Shown here in pieces: positions 39,709 through 49,766 of a DNA stretch of 64,000 bases; position 1 is the stretch's first letter; each line of letters opens with the position of its first letter. The notes below the pieces were generated by a model, which searched no databases, was not told where the DNA came from, and was given only the letters and a program-made list of their open reading frames with translations. The position numbers and the translations under genes are program-made. Source of the DNA: Synechococcus sp. RS9916 (GTDB lineage Bacteria; Cyanobacteriota; Cyanobacteriia; PCC-6307; Cyanobiaceae); NCBI RefSeq assembly GCF_000153825.1, contig NZ_DS022299.1:2010869-2074868 (forward strand), in the 5' to 3' direction.

Positions 39709-41586
39709 ATGCCGGCCGTGATCGAACAGGAACTCGGAGATTTCATCGAAGCGGCGGGTCTGCTGAGCTACGACCCCGCAGCGATCACGCGCATCTATGC
39801 CGGCCATCCCCAACGGCTGCTGCGTCGCCTGTGGCAAACGTTGGTGCCGATCGGACTGCTGTTGCTGGGAATCGGTTTTGACTGGATCTTTCAGCTGCTC
39901 AAAGACGAACAGCGGGCCAGGAGTCGAGCCCGAGAATGCGCCGAACTGCTGGTGGATCTGGGGCCGGCATTCATCAAAGCCGGTCAGGCCCTCTCCACCC
40001 GACCCGACATCGTGCCTCCGGTCCTGCTGGAGGAACTGGCCCAACTGCAGGACCAGTTGCCCGGCTTCGACAGTGATCTCGCCATGGCCTGCATTGAGGA
40101 AGACCTCGGCGCACCAGTGGATGAGATCTACGAAAGCCTCGATCACGACCCGATCTCCGCGGCTTCCCTCGGTCAGGTGCACAGAGGCGTGCTCAAGGGC
40201 GGCCAAGCCGTCGCGGTGAAAGTGCAGCGCCCCGGTCTGCGAGAGCAGATCACGCTCGACCTTTACATCGTGCGCAATATCGCCGCCTGGCTGAACAGCA
40301 ACATCGGCCTGATCCGCAGCGATCTGGTTGCACTGATCGATGAGCTGGGCAAGCGGGTTTTTGAGGAGATGGACTATCTCAACGAAGCCGGAAACGCAGA
40401 GAAGTTCCGCGACCTCCACAGCCACAACCCCCGCATTGCGGTTCCTGCCATCTACCGGGAAGCCACCAGCCGGCGGGTGCTGACCATGGAGTGGATCAAC
40501 GGGGTCAAACTCACCAACCTGGAGGCCGTGCGCGCACTCGGTATCGACCCCGATGACATGGTCGAAGTGGGTGTGAGCTGCAGTCTGCAGCAGCTGCTGG
40601 AGCACGGGTTTTTCCATGCGGACCCCCACCCCGGCAACCTGCTGGCGCTGGAGGACGGGCGCCTCTGTTACCTCGACTTCGGAATGATGAGTGAGGTGAG
40701 CCGTGAATCCCGCACCGGCCTGATTCAAGCGGTGGTCCATCTGGTGAACCGCAATTTCTCCAAGCTGTCCAAAGACTTCGTGACCCTCGGCTTCCTGGCG
40801 GAAGACGTCAATCTCGAGCCAATTGTTCCCGCCTTCGAATCCGTGTTCAGTCAGGCCCTGGAGATGGGGGTCAACCGGATGGATTTCAAGAGCGTCACGG
40901 ACGACATGTCAGGGGTGATGTACAAATTCCCGTTCCGGGTACCGCCCTATTACGCCCTGATCATCCGTTCATTGGTGACCCTGGAGGGGATTGCTCTGAG
41001 TGTGGATCCTGAATTCAAAATTCTTGGAGCCGCCTATCCCTACTTCGCCCAACGGCTGATGGAGGACCCGGATCCTCAACTGCGGCAGAGCCTCAAGGAA
41101 ATGCTGTTCGATGGCGACGCTTTCCGCTGGACACGCCTTGAAAACCTGGTGGCCAGCGCAGCCAGCCAGGCCCAGCTGAATCTCGACACACTTCTGGATC
41201 AGGTGCTTGATTTCCTCTTCTCAGCCAATGGCGGGATGCTGCGCACCCAACTGGTGGAGGCGGTGGTGGACCGGGTCGATGCTCTGGGCTGGCTGACGGT
41301 GAAACGCATCGGTCGGCAGCTCCCACGCGCCCTGCAACCCGCCGCCATCAGCAACGACGACAGTTGGGCCATGGAACAAGAGACCATGCTCGATCTGGAA
41401 CCGATTCGAGAGCTGCTGAGCGTGTTGCAACAGCTGCCTGGTTTCACGCCTGATCTGGTGTTGAAGCGACTGCCGCGCCTGGTGCGTGAACCGGATGCAC
41501 GACGAATGGGAGCCCAGATGGCCAAAGGGCTGGCCGAACGCGGAGTTGTCCGCCTGGTGAAGGTGGCCGCTGGAATCCCTGCCTAA
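39709..41586 (+). CDS. ABC1/AarF (UbiB) family kinase-like protein
   Basis: 625 residues. The family's KxGQ motif is in GPAFIKAGQALSTRPDIVP, the alanine-rich nucleotide loop in DPISAASLGQVHRGVL, the catalytic Lys in VAVKVQRPG, and HGFFHADPHPGNLLAL with LDFGMMSE gives the catalytic loop and metal-binding Asp. The N-terminus has one hydrophobic stretch (LVPIGLLLLGIGFDWIF). Members support quinone or prenyl-lipid metabolism; cyanobacterial members act in plastoquinone or tocopherol biology, which is inferred here. ATG 39709. Confidence 0.9.
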   Translation: MPAVIEQELGDFIEAAGLLSYDPAAITRIYAGHPQRLLRRLWQTLVPIGLLLLGIGFDWIFQLLKDEQRARSRARECAELLVDLGPAFIKAGQALSTRPDIVPPVLLEELAQLQDQLPGFDSDLAMACIEEDLGAPVDEIYESLDHDPISAASLGQVHRGVLKGGQAVAVKVQRPGLREQITLDLYIVRNIAAWLNSNIGLIRSDLVALIDELGKRVFEEMDYLNEAGNAEKFRDLHSHNPRIAVPAIYREATSRRVLTMEWINGVKLTNLEAVRALGIDPDDMVEVGVSCSLQQLLEHGFFHADPHPGNLLALEDGRLCYLDFGMMSEVSRESRTGLIQAVVHLVNRNFSKLSKDFVTLGFLAEDVNLEPIVPAFESVFSQALEMGVNRMDFKSVTDDMSGVMYKFPFRVPPYYALIIRSLVTLEGIALSVDPEFKILGAAYPYFAQRLMEDPDPQLRQSLKEMLFDGDAFRWTRLENLVASAASQAQLNLDTLLDQVLDFLFSANGGMLRTQLVEAVVDRVDALGWLTVKRIGRQLPRALQPAAISNDDSWAMEQETMLDLEPIRELLSVLQQLPGFTPDLVLKRLPRLVREPDARRMGAQMAKGLAERGVVRLVKVAAGIPA

Positions 41587-41623
41587 ATTTCGCGGACACC
41601 TTCTGGGTTCGGGGTCAGCCGTG

Positions 41624-42220
41624 ATGCATTCGTCGAAGACACGCCGCCGCCGGCTGCTCAGCTTTGCCGCAGGCTTGGGAGTCTCCCTCGCCGGCGTGGG
41701 CGGCGTGGTCACGACGCCAGCCCTGGCCGCCAAGGATGTGGCATTGGTCAGCGGAGCCTTCCGCCGTTCACTGTCCGTCGACGATCTCGCCTACCTGGCC
41801 GAAACCGGAAAACCCAGGGGCCTGATGGTGGACATCCTGCGCCTGAGCAATCAGAACCCAGAGGACGTGGCCAAGCTGCTCAATCAAGAGCTGAATCTGC
41901 CTCTGGTGCTCACCAGCCGACTGATGTCGACGCGAATCGGCGATGTGATCATCCGGCGCGTTGCGCGAATCATCTATCCGCTGATGGTGCCTTCCCCAGA
42001 CGTCAGCGTCCCGGCCATTCGGGCTGGCGTGATCAATGGCCTGCAGATCGATGATGGCGGCCTCACAGCGATCAAGTTCCTGAAGGCCTATCCGGCTGAG
42101 GTGATGGAAGTGAACATCCCAGCCCTGATGGCCGTGATCGAAAAAGCGCAGTCAATCTCAGGCCTGGTGCAGTTCTTTTCTGAATCACCATTGGATGGCC
42201 TCAAAGAGGCCAAACCCTGA
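41624..42220 (+). CDS. DUF1400 secreted protein
   Basis: 198 residues. A basic RRRRLLSFAAGLG start and hydrophobic core end in PALAAKD, a signal peptide that may use the twin-arginine path. The mature part has VALVSGAFRRSLSVDDLAYLAETGKPRG and SRLMSTRIGDVIIRRVARIIYP, the DUF1400 pattern, without the catalytic alpha/beta hydrolase domain. The hydrolase encoded at 33.4-34.9 kb carries the same domain fused to a hydrolase. GTG 41621 is adjacent to the chosen ATG 41624. Function unknown. Confidence 0.7.
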   Translation: MHSSKTRRRRLLSFAAGLGVSLAGVGGVVTTPALAAKDVALVSGAFRRSLSVDDLAYLAETGKPRGLMVDILRLSNQNPEDVAKLLNQELNLPLVLTSRLMSTRIGDVIIRRVARIIYPLMVPSPDVSVPAIRAGVINGLQIDDGGLTAIKFLKAYPAEVMEVNIPALMAVIEKAQSISGLVQFFSESPLDGLKEAKP

Positions 42221-42254
42221 GACCTAGATTCCTCCCGTCCTTTGCCCTTGGTCG

Positions 42255-43361
42255 GTGTCTCTGCTCCAGAACCTCCGCAGGCGTCTGAACACCGGACCAG
42301 TCATGCAGGACTGGCCCGGTCTGATTGAGGCCTACCGGAGCTGGCTGCCGGTCTCCAACACCACACCGGTGGTGACGCTTCGCGAAGGCGCCACTCCGCT
42401 AATTCCCGTTCCAGCCGTAGCGGAACGCATCGGCAAGGGCGTGAAGGTGTACGTGAAATACGACGGCCTCAATCCCACCGGTTCATTCAAAGACCGGGGC
42501 ATGACCATGGCCATCAGCAAGGCCAAGGAAGAAGGCTGCGAAGCGGTGATCTGCGCCAGCACCGGCAACACCTCAGCCGCGGCCGCCGCCTATGCCCGCC
42601 GCGCCGGCATGCGGGCCTTCGTATTGATTCCCGATGGCTATGTCGCCCAGGGCAAGCTGGCTCAAGCCTTGGTCTATGGGGCTGAAGTACTGGCCATCCG
42701 AGGCAACTTTGACCGGGCCCTCGACATTGTTCGGGAGGCGGCTGAGAAGTATCCGGTCACCCTGGTGAACTCGGTGAACCCCTACCGCCTGCAGGGCCAG
42801 AAAACAGCTGCTTTCGAGGTGATCGATGCCCTCGGCGATGCGCCCGACTGGCTGTGCATCCCCATGGGCAACGCCGGCAACATCACCGCCTACTGGATGG
42901 GTTTCCAGGAGTACCACCAGGCCGGCCGCAGCCGCACCCTTCCCCGGATGATGGGCTTCCAGGCGAGCGGCTCCGCTCCTCTGGTGAACAACACCACGGT
43001 GGACGACCCCAACACGATCGCCACCGCGATCCGCATCGGCAACCCCGTCAACAGGGAAAAAGCCCTCGCGGCCCGCGAAGCCAGCAATGGAGCGTTTCTG
43101 GATGTCACCGACGCCGAAATCGTCGCGGCCTACAAACTGCTCGGAGGAGAAGAAGGCATCTTCTGTGAACCGGCCAGTGCTGCATCCGTGGCCGGACTGC
43201 TCAAACGCAAAGACGAAGTGCCCGCAGGAGCCACCGTGGTGTGCGTGCTCACCGGTAACGGACTGAAGGACCCTGACTGCGCCATCAACAACAACGACGC
43301 AGCCTTCCACACCGACCTGGCTCCCGATCTGGGCACTGTGGCCAAGGTGATGGGGTTCTGA
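42255..43361 (+). CDS. thrC: Threonine synthase
   Basis: Converts O-phosphohomoserine to threonine with pyridoxal phosphate. Up to 368 residues. The PLP lysine lies in [34 protein letters not shown]-type sequence and [10 protein letters not shown] bind the cofactor phosphate; [17 protein letters not shown] follows near the C-terminus. The start is either GTG 42255 or ATG 42303 ([12 protein letters not shown]), the latter closer to family N-termini. A terminator follows, and beyond it the replication origin. Confidence 0.95.
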   Translation: MSLLQNLRRRLNTGPVMQDWPGLIEAYRSWLPVSNTTPVVTLREGATPLIPVPAVAERIGKGVKVYVKYDGLNPTGSFKDRGMTMAISKAKEEGCEAVICASTGNTSAAAAAYARRAGMRAFVLIPDGYVAQGKLAQALVYGAEVLAIRGNFDRALDIVREAAEKYPVTLVNSVNPYRLQGQKTAAFEVIDALGDAPDWLCIPMGNAGNITAYWMGFQEYHQAGRSRTLPRMMGFQASGSAPLVNNTTVDDPNTIATAIRIGNPVNREKALAAREASNGAFLDVTDAEIVAAYKLLGGEEGIFCEPASAASVAGLLKRKDEVPAGATVVCVLTGNGLKDPDCAINNNDAAFHTDLAPDLGTVAKVMGF

Positions 43362-43400
43362 ACCGACGTTCAAACAAGCCTCTGCCGTCAGGGAGCTCTC

Positions 43401-43424
43401 AGCCCCCGCCATCGGGGGCTTTTT
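43401..43424 (+). terminator. Rho-independent terminator of thrC
   Basis: AGCCCCCG (43401-43408), CCAT loop, CGGGGGCT (43413-43420), followed by T through 43424. It shields the origin region from thrC transcription. Confidence 0.85.
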
Positions 43425-43541
43425 GATGCGCTTTGCATGGGCAACCAACCGACAAAGCGGCTGCGGAAGACCGCCGAAAAGAGGGGAGAAAAGTGGTGGA
43501 AAACTCCGGCCAAGACCCGCCTCCACCCCAACAGCCATTTC

Positions 43542-43776
43542 CCCCAGGCTGTGGAAGCTGTGCAAAACGCTCGGCTTTCCGCATCGCGAGACCAACATTC
43601 CCCAGACCTGTGCAAGCCAGAATCGTTGTCTGCATAGGCTTTTGGAGGGTTTTCCACCCATTCCCCAACCCCTATTACGGCTGTTTGATTTGGTTTTAAA
43701 AGCTTTTAAATCCCGTTAGACGGATCGGATCACTTGCTTGCGGCAGGCCGTTGCACATCTCCCCAGCCTGTGAAAC
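43542..43776. repeat. Three CCCCAG...CTGTG.AA repeat units in oriC
   Basis: CCCCAG followed after one or two bases by CTGTG and N-AA occurs at 43542-43557, 43600-43616 and 43761-43776, all in the same orientation. Each unit contains a DnaA-like box on the minus strand, so CCCCAG may be part of an extended binding unit. Confidence 0.6.
43695..43710. repeat. Perfect 16-base AT-rich palindrome
   Basis: TTTAAAAGCTTTTAAA is its own reverse complement and forms the core of the most AT-rich patch of the origin region. Confidence 0.6.
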
Positions 43777-43817
43777 CGTGGAGAGCCTTCAGCACGCATG
43801 GTCGGGACGTTGACCCC

Positions 43818-44990
43818 ATGAAACTGGTCTGTTCCCAGTCAGAGCTCAATTCAGCCCTTCAGCTCGTCAGCCGGGCTGTCGCGTCTCGGCCAACCCATCC
43901 GGTCTTGGCCAACGTGTTGTTGACCGCTGATGCCGGCACCGGACGCCTCAGTCTCACGGGCTTTGATCTCAACCTTGGGATCCAGACATCCTTTACCGCC
44001 TCCGTGGAAGCCAGCGGTGCCGTGACGCTTCCGGCCCGTTTGCTCGGTGAAATCGTCAGTCGTTTGTCGGCCGATTCCCCCATCACGCTTGCCACCGATG
44101 ACGCCAGTGAGCAGGTGGAGCTCACCAGCCTGAGCGGTAGCTACCAGATGCGGGCGATGCCGGCGGATGAATTCCCCGACCTCCCCCTGGTGGAAAACGG
44201 CACCGCCCTGCGGGTGGAAGCAGCGTCGCTGGTGCAGGCTCTACGCGGCACGTTGTTCGCCAGTAGCGCCGACGAAGCCAAGCAACTGCTCACGGGTGTG
44301 CATCTGCGCTTCCAAGCCCGCAACCTCGAAGCAGCGTCCACCGATGGCCACAGGTTGGCGGTCTTGGCGGTGAAAGACGCACTGCAAGACGACCCCAGCG
44401 GCGCGCCGGATGCCGACACCACCACCGAAGACGGGGTCCTCGCGGTCACCCTGCCCGCCCGCTCCCTGCGTGAAGTGGAGCGCTTGATTGCTGGTTGGAA
44501 AGGTGACGATCCCGTGACCCTCTTCTATGACCGCGGTCAGGTGGTCGTGCTCGCTGCTGACCAGATGGTGACCAGCCGCACCTTGGAAGGCACCTATCCC
44601 AACTATCGCCAGCTCATTCCCGACGGGTTCACGCGCACCATCGACCTCGAGCGCCGTCCGTTCATGGCGGCTTTGGAACGGGTGGCTGTTTTGGCTGATC
44701 AGCACAACAACGTGGTGCGCATCAGCACCGAGCCCACCGCAGGCCTGGTGCAAATCAGTGCCGATGCTCAGGATGTGGGGAGTGGTTCCGAATCTCTTCC
44801 AGCCACCCTCGTGGGAGATGCCATGCAGATCGCCTTCAACGTGCGCTATGTGCTGGATGGCCTCAAGGCGATGGAGGCGGATCGGATTGTGCTGCAGTGC
44901 AACGCCCCCACCACACCTGCGATCCTCACCCCGGCTGATGACACCTCTGGTTTCACCTACCTGGTGATGCCCGTTCAGATCCGCAACTGA
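43818..44990 (+). CDS. dnaN: DNA polymerase III subunit beta (sliding clamp)
   Basis: Ring-shaped clamp that tethers DNA polymerase III to DNA. 390 residues, three similar domains. Typical blocks are MKLVCSQSELNSALQLVSRAVASRPTHPVLANVLL, SADEAKQLLTGVHL, ASTDGHRLAV, and the C-terminal TPAILTPADDTSGFTYLVMPVQIRN that forms the protein-binding pocket. ATG 43818 fits the family start; the upstream in-frame GTG/TTG codons lie in origin sequence. First gene beyond oriC, reading away from it. Confidence 0.97.
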   Translation: MKLVCSQSELNSALQLVSRAVASRPTHPVLANVLLTADAGTGRLSLTGFDLNLGIQTSFTASVEASGAVTLPARLLGEIVSRLSADSPITLATDDASEQVELTSLSGSYQMRAMPADEFPDLPLVENGTALRVEAASLVQALRGTLFASSADEAKQLLTGVHLRFQARNLEAASTDGHRLAVLAVKDALQDDPSGAPDADTTTEDGVLAVTLPARSLREVERLIAGWKGDDPVTLFYDRGQVVVLAADQMVTSRTLEGTYPNYRQLIPDGFTRTIDLERRPFMAALERVAVLADQHNNVVRISTEPTAGLVQISADAQDVGSGSESLPATLVGDAMQIAFNVRYVLDGLKAMEADRIVLQCNAPTTPAILTPADDTSGFTYLVMPVQIRN

Positions 44991-45011
44991 GTTCTTTGCA
45001 CGACGGTTCCT

Positions 45012-45875
45012 GTGGCGCTTCCGGATCAGGTTCTGCTCAGTGATCTCCTGCACCATCGGGTGCGTTGTGATCAGGGCCTGGATCACGGCCCTGGTGTCAT
45101 GGCCTGGATGCATCCCCCGGTGCATCGTTTGCTCGGTTGGGTCAGCCGGCCCTCAGCCTTGCGCAACAGCCGGGATGTGTGGCGTCTGAATCAGTGCCGG
45201 GGATTCACGGATCAGGAGGTGTTTGTCAAAGGGCCTCCTGCCCTCACCGATCAGCTCACGCTGGAGCGGTTGCCGACGCTGATGGAAGCGGATCTTCTCG
45301 ATCGCCATGGTGAGCGGCTGGGACAGATTGCCGATCTCACCTTTGTGCCGGCCACCGGTGAAATCCTTCACTACCTCGTGTCGCGCAGTGACCCCCGCCT
45401 CCCCGGGAGCAGCCGCTGGCGTCTAACTCCAGATCGCATCGTTGATCAACAGCCTGGTCGGGTCAGCACCGGTCTGAGTGATCTTGATGATCTGCCCTTG
45501 GCCCGTTCCAGTGTTCGACAGGATTTTCTGCGCAAATCCCGTGGTTGGCGGGAGCAGATCCAGCACATGGGCGACCGTGCGGGTGAACGCCTGGAAGGGT
45601 GGTTGGAAGAGCCCCCTTGGGAGGGCCCGGGCACGGCCGGCTGGGTCGAACGGGACGATGCACGTTCTTCGGAGCGTGACTGGTCGCCTGAGCCTGCTCA
45701 GGACCCCCTCTCACTGGAGGATGAGCCCGATGCGGATTGGGACGATCCCCTGGATGGCTGGGAGGCACCCGAGTGGGAGGAGGACCAACCTCCGCGGTCA
45801 ACCCGTGAACGCCGCCCACCCAGCCATCGCGAGCCAGGCGCAGACCGTGATTTCGATCCTGACCCCTGGGTCTGA
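45012..45875 (+). CDS. PRC-barrel domain protein
   Basis: 287 residues. The central LMEADLLDRHGERLGQIADLTFVPATGEILHYLVSRSDPR (about 95-135) is a PRC-barrel, the small beta-barrel also found in photosynthetic reaction centre H subunits and RimM. A second, weaker copy occurs near the N-terminus (VLLSDLLHHRVRC). The C-terminal third is acidic, Pro/Trp/Asp-rich and probably disordered, ending DFDPDPWV. GTG 45012. It sits between dnaN and purL in marine picocyanobacteria; its function is not known. Confidence 0.7.
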   Translation: MALPDQVLLSDLLHHRVRCDQGLDHGPGVMAWMHPPVHRLLGWVSRPSALRNSRDVWRLNQCRGFTDQEVFVKGPPALTDQLTLERLPTLMEADLLDRHGERLGQIADLTFVPATGEILHYLVSRSDPRLPGSSRWRLTPDRIVDQQPGRVSTGLSDLDDLPLARSSVRQDFLRKSRGWREQIQHMGDRAGERLEGWLEEPPWEGPGTAGWVERDDARSSERDWSPEPAQDPLSLEDEPDADWDDPLDGWEAPEWEEDQPPRSTRERRPPSHREPGADRDFDPDPWV

Positions 45876-45917
45876 GACCGCTGTCGGCAACACTGGGAGA
45901 AGCTGATCTCACCCTTC

Positions 45918-48242
45918 GTGGCCCAGTCCTCTGATTCGGCGAAGCCGTTTGATGTGGCTGCTGCTCTCCGCCAGGAGGGACTCACCCAAGACGATTACAA
46001 GGAAATTCAGCGCCGTCTGGGACGGGATCCCAACCGCGCTGAACTGGGCATGTTCGGTGTGATGTGGTCGGAGCACTGCTGCTACCGCAACTCACGCCCT
46101 CTGTTGAGTGGTTTTCCCACGGAAGGACCGCGGATTCTGGTGGGGCCTGGTGAGAACGCCGGCGTGGTGGATCTGGGGGATGGTCACCGTCTGGCTTTCA
46201 AGATTGAGAGCCACAACCATCCCTCGGCAGTGGAGCCCTTTCAGGGAGCGGCCACGGGTGTGGGCGGCATTCTTCGCGACATCTTCACGATGGGCGCCCG
46301 TCCGATCGCGTTGCTGAATGCCTTGCGTTTTGGGCCCCTGGAGGAACCCGCCACCCGCGCCTTGGTGGAAGGGGTTGTGGCGGGGATTTCCCACTACGGC
46401 AACTGCGTGGGGGTGCCCACCATTGGGGGTGAGGTGGCCTTCGATGCCTCCTACAGCGGCAACCCCTTGGTCAATGCCATGGCCCTGGGCCTGATGGAGA
46501 CCGACGACATCGTCAAGTCGGGCGCTTCAGGGGTGGGCAATCCTGTCGTTTATGTGGGCAGCACCACCGGCCGTGATGGCATGGGTGGTGCCAGCTTTGC
46601 CAGTGCTGAACTCAGTGCGGCCTCGTTGGATGATCGGCCTGCCGTGCAGGTGGGTGATCCCTTCCTGGAAAAGGGGTTGATCGAGGCCTGTCTGGAGGCT
46701 TTTCAGAGTGGTGATGTGGTGGCTGCTCAAGACATGGGTGCTGCCGGCCTGACCTGCAGTTGCTCGGAGATGGCGGCCAAGGGAGACCTGGGCATTGAGC
46801 TGGATCTCGATCGGGTCCCTGCCCGTGAGGAGGGGATGACGGCCTACGAATACCTCCTCTCCGAGTCTCAGGAGCGCATGCTCTTTGTGGTGCGTGCGGG
46901 CCGTGAAGAGCCCTTGATGGAGCGCTTCCGCCGTTGGGGCTTGCAGGCGGCGGTGGTCGGGCGTGTTCTGGAAGAACCGGTGGTGCGTGTTCTTCAGCAC
47001 GGTGCGGTGGCTGCTGAGGTGCCCTCTCGGGCGCTGGCGGAAGACACGCCGATCAACCATCACACCTTGATCGCTGAGCCCCCCAGTGACATTCAGCAGC
47101 ACTGGACCTGGCAGGAGGGCGATCTGCCGGTGGCCGCGGCTGACCATGACTGGGGCAACGATCTGCTCAAGCTGCTGGATGACCCCACCATCGCCAGCAA
47201 GCGCTGGGTCTATCGCCAGTACGACCAGCAGGTGCTGGCCAACACGGTGGTCACCTCCGGTGGGGGCGATGCCGCTGTAGTGCGCCTGCGCCCCCAACAG
47301 GGTGATGGGTCTCTGAACACCACGGTGCGAGGTGTGGCTGCCACCGTCGATTGCCCCAACCGCTCGGTGGCGCTCGATCCCGAACGTGGATCCATGGCAG
47401 CGGTGGCCGAAGCCGCCCGCAACCTCAGCTGCGTCGGCGCGGAACCCCTGGCGGTCACCGACAACCTCAATTTCCCCTCTCCCGAAACCGATCGGGGGTA
47501 TTGGCAGTTGGCACTGGCGTGTCGTGGTCTGTCAGAAGCCTGCCGCAGCCTGAACACGCCGGTCACCGGCGGCAATGTCTCCCTCTACAACGAGACCCGC
47601 GGTGATGACGGCGTTCTCACCCCCATTCATCCCACGCCAGTGGTGGGCATGGTGGGCATGGTCGCCGACATCGACAAGGTGTGCGGCCTGGCCTGGCGTC
47701 AGGCCGGTGATGCGGTTGTGTTGCTGGGTGCATCCGCTGATCAGACCGATGATGACCGTCTTGGTCTCGCCGGCAGCAGCTACCAGGGCGTGATCCATGG
47801 ATTGCTCACCGGTCGTCCTCCTCGGGTGGACCTTGACCTGGAGGCTCGGGTGCAGGCCACCGTGCGCGAGGCGATCGACAAAGGCCTGCTGGCGTCGGCG
47901 CATGATTGCAGTGACGGCGGCCTGGCTGTGGCCCTGGCGGAGTCGTCGCTGGCGTCAGGCCGTGGGGCTGAGATCCGTCTGGGCGCGTCCAATGCGCGTT
48001 TGGAGCGGCGCCTGTTCGCTGAAGGTGGTGCTCGCATCGTGGTGTCGGTGAAGGCCGAGTGTCTGGCCGCTTGGCAGACCTTGCTGGCTGCGGCCCAGGT
48101 CCCGTCCCAGGAGCTTGGGGTGGTTGCTGATCACACCCAGCTGCGCATCGAGGCAGATGGGCAGGCGGTTCTCGCTCTGGGTGTTGACGCTCTGCAATCC
48201 ACCTTCGAGCAGGCTCTGCCCCGTCGTCTTGAGGTCGCGTGA
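45918..48242 (+). CDS. purL: Phosphoribosylformylglycinamidine synthase subunit PurL
   Basis: Uses ATP and ammonia from glutamine to make formylglycinamidine ribonucleotide, the fourth step of purine synthesis. 774 residues, the small (Bacillus-type) PurL that works with separate PurS and PurQ, not seen here. Blocks include [48 protein letters not shown] and [22 protein letters not shown] in the first half, and the second AIR-synthase-like repeat GNVSLYNET...[18 protein letters not shown] 45918. Overlaps purF by four bases (GTGA). Confidence 0.96.
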   Translation: MAQSSDSAKPFDVAAALRQEGLTQDDYKEIQRRLGRDPNRAELGMFGVMWSEHCCYRNSRPLLSGFPTEGPRILVGPGENAGVVDLGDGHRLAFKIESHNHPSAVEPFQGAATGVGGILRDIFTMGARPIALLNALRFGPLEEPATRALVEGVVAGISHYGNCVGVPTIGGEVAFDASYSGNPLVNAMALGLMETDDIVKSGASGVGNPVVYVGSTTGRDGMGGASFASAELSAASLDDRPAVQVGDPFLEKGLIEACLEAFQSGDVVAAQDMGAAGLTCSCSEMAAKGDLGIELDLDRVPAREEGMTAYEYLLSESQERMLFVVRAGREEPLMERFRRWGLQAAVVGRVLEEPVVRVLQHGAVAAEVPSRALAEDTPINHHTLIAEPPSDIQQHWTWQEGDLPVAAADHDWGNDLLKLLDDPTIASKRWVYRQYDQQVLANTVVTSGGGDAAVVRLRPQQGDGSLNTTVRGVAATVDCPNRSVALDPERGSMAAVAEAARNLSCVGAEPLAVTDNLNFPSPETDRGYWQLALACRGLSEACRSLNTPVTGGNVSLYNETRGDDGVLTPIHPTPVVGMVGMVADIDKVCGLAWRQAGDAVVLLGASADQTDDDRLGLAGSSYQGVIHGLLTGRPPRVDLDLEARVQATVREAIDKGLLASAHDCSDGGLAVALAESSLASGRGAEIRLGASNARLERRLFAEGGARIVVSVKAECLAAWQTLLAAAQVPSQELGVVADHTQLRIEADGQAVLALGVDALQSTFEQALPRRLEVA

Positions 48243-49765
48243 GCGGCGGTGGGGGCGTGATGCAAAATTGCGAAGGAAGTCTGAAGTTGAGGCGGCCTGT
48301 GCATCAGCCCATCGCAGAGCGGCCCGATCGGATGGAGGAGGCCTGCGGGGTCTATGCCGTGCTGGCTGAAGGGCAGCCCGTGGCCAACCTCACCTACTTC
48401 GGCCTGTATTCGCTTCAGCATCGCGGCCAGGAATCGGCGGGGATCGCCGTGTTCAACGAGGGCAAGGTGCGTCTGCACAAAGACATGGGCCTGGTGAGCC
48501 AGGTGTTTGATCAGGACGTGCTGGCCCGCATGCCCGGCAACCTGGCCATCGGCCATAACCGCTATTCCACGACTGGAAGCAGCAAGGTCTGCAATGCCCA
48601 GCCGGTGGTGTTGATGACCCGGCTCGGCCCCTTTGCCTTCGCCCATAACGGCAATCTCGTCAATGCTGCTGAGCTGCGTCAGAAGCTTGATGACGGTCAA
48701 ACCGAGTTCGCGTCCACCACTGATTCGGAACTGATCGCCTTCGCGATTCAGCAGGCCGTGAATCGCGGACTGGATTGGAAGCCAGCCATTAAGGAAGCGG
48801 CCACGATGTGTCGTGGTGCCTTCAGTCTGGTGATTGGCACCTCCACCGAGCTCTACGCCTTGCGCGATAGCTATGGCGTTCGCCCTCTGGTGTTCGGTCG
48901 CTTTGGTGAAGCGGAGAGTGGCCACTGGGTGGTGAGCAGCGAAACCTGCGGCCTCGACATCATCGGCGCCTCCTACGAGGCGGATGTGGAGCCTGGTGAG
49001 TTGGTCACCTTCCGCCTGGGTGACATCCAGCCCACCCGCGAACAGTGGGCTGAGCCGTCGACCCGCATGTGCGTGTTCGAAATGATCTATTTCGCGCGCC
49101 CCGACAGCCGTTTCTTTGGTGAGTCGCTCTACAGCTATCGCCAACGCATTGGTCAGGTTCTGGCCCGTGAATCCGCGGTGGAAGCGGATCTGGTGATTGG
49201 TGTGCCTGATTCCGGCATTCCCGCGGCCATCGGTTTTTCTCAGGCCAGTGGCATTACCTTTGCCGATGGTCTGATCAAGAACCGCTACGTCGGCCGCACC
49301 TTCATTCAGCCCACCCAGGCCATGCGTGAGGCCGGCATCCGCGTCAAGCTCAATCCCCTCCCCGATGTGCTGGCTGGGAAGCGGGTGGTGGTGATCGATG
49401 ATTCGATCGTGCGGGGCACCACCAGTCGCAAGCTGGTGCAGGCCCTTCGGGACGCTGGCGCCACGGAGGTGCACATGCGCATTAGTTCACCGCCGGTGAC
49501 CCATCCCTGCTTCTACGGCATCGATACCGACACCCAGGACCAGCTGATTGCGGCTCGCCTGACGGTGAAGGAAATCGAAGCCCATCTCAAGGTCGATAGC
49601 CTGGCTTACCTCAGCAAGGAAGGGATGGTGGAAGCTGCCCATGCCAGTTCCGAGCACTTCTGCACCGCTTGTTTCGATGGTGCTTATCCGATTCCGATGG
49701 ATGCGTCGGTCAGCTCCAGCAAGTTGATGTTGGAGCCTTCAGGGGTGGCCGCCACCAAGAGCTGA
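48239..49765 (+). CDS. purF: Amidophosphoribosyltransferase
   Basis: First committed enzyme of purine synthesis; makes phosphoribosylamine from PRPP and glutamine. Up to 508 residues. The N-terminal nucleophile Cys follows a propeptide ([13 protein letters not shown]), then [15 protein letters not shown] and [11 protein letters not shown]. The PRPP site is [18 protein letters not shown]. Cysteines in [10 protein letters not shown] and HFCTACFDG suggest the 4Fe-4S-containing B. subtilis type. GTG 48239 overlaps the purL stop; ATG 48260 is an alternative. Its stop is one base from the convergent gyrase A gene. Confidence 0.95.
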   Translation: MSGGGGVMQNCEGSLKLRRPVHQPIAERPDRMEEACGVYAVLAEGQPVANLTYFGLYSLQHRGQESAGIAVFNEGKVRLHKDMGLVSQVFDQDVLARMPGNLAIGHNRYSTTGSSKVCNAQPVVLMTRLGPFAFAHNGNLVNAAELRQKLDDGQTEFASTTDSELIAFAIQQAVNRGLDWKPAIKEAATMCRGAFSLVIGTSTELYALRDSYGVRPLVFGRFGEAESGHWVVSSETCGLDIIGASYEADVEPGELVTFRLGDIQPTREQWAEPSTRMCVFEMIYFARPDSRFFGESLYSYRQRIGQVLARESAVEADLVIGVPDSGIPAAIGFSQASGITFADGLIKNRYVGRTFIQPTQAMREAGIRVKLNPLPDVLAGKRVVVIDDSIVRGTTSRKLVQALRDAGATEVHMRISSPPVTHPCFYGIDTDTQDQLIAARLTVKEIEAHLKVDSLAYLSKEGMVEAAHASSEHFCTACFDGAYPIPMDASVSSSKLMLEPSGVAATKS

Positions 49766-49766
49766 G

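Larger units (their letters stand above)
43425..43817. other. Probable chromosomal replication origin (oriC)
   Basis: A 390-base gene-free stretch next to dnaN. It holds a perfect DnaA box of the TTWTNCACA type (TTTTGCACA, minus strand, 43559-43567). Close variants are TTTTCCACC at 43495-43503 (minus) and 43650-43658 (plus), GCTTCCACA at 43550-43558, GCTTGCACA at 43609-43617 and GGTTTCACA at 43769-43777 (minus), and CGTTGCACA at 43749-43757 (plus). An AT-rich patch at 43681-43715 could be the unwinding element. Base-usage bias of plus-strand genes appears to switch across it. Short open frames here are not credible genes. Confidence 0.75.

Noticed and set aside
43430-43720. Several overlapping short open frames in the origin region
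   Set aside because: They lack ribosome-binding sites, overlap each other in several frames and cover DnaA boxes and AT-rich DNA.
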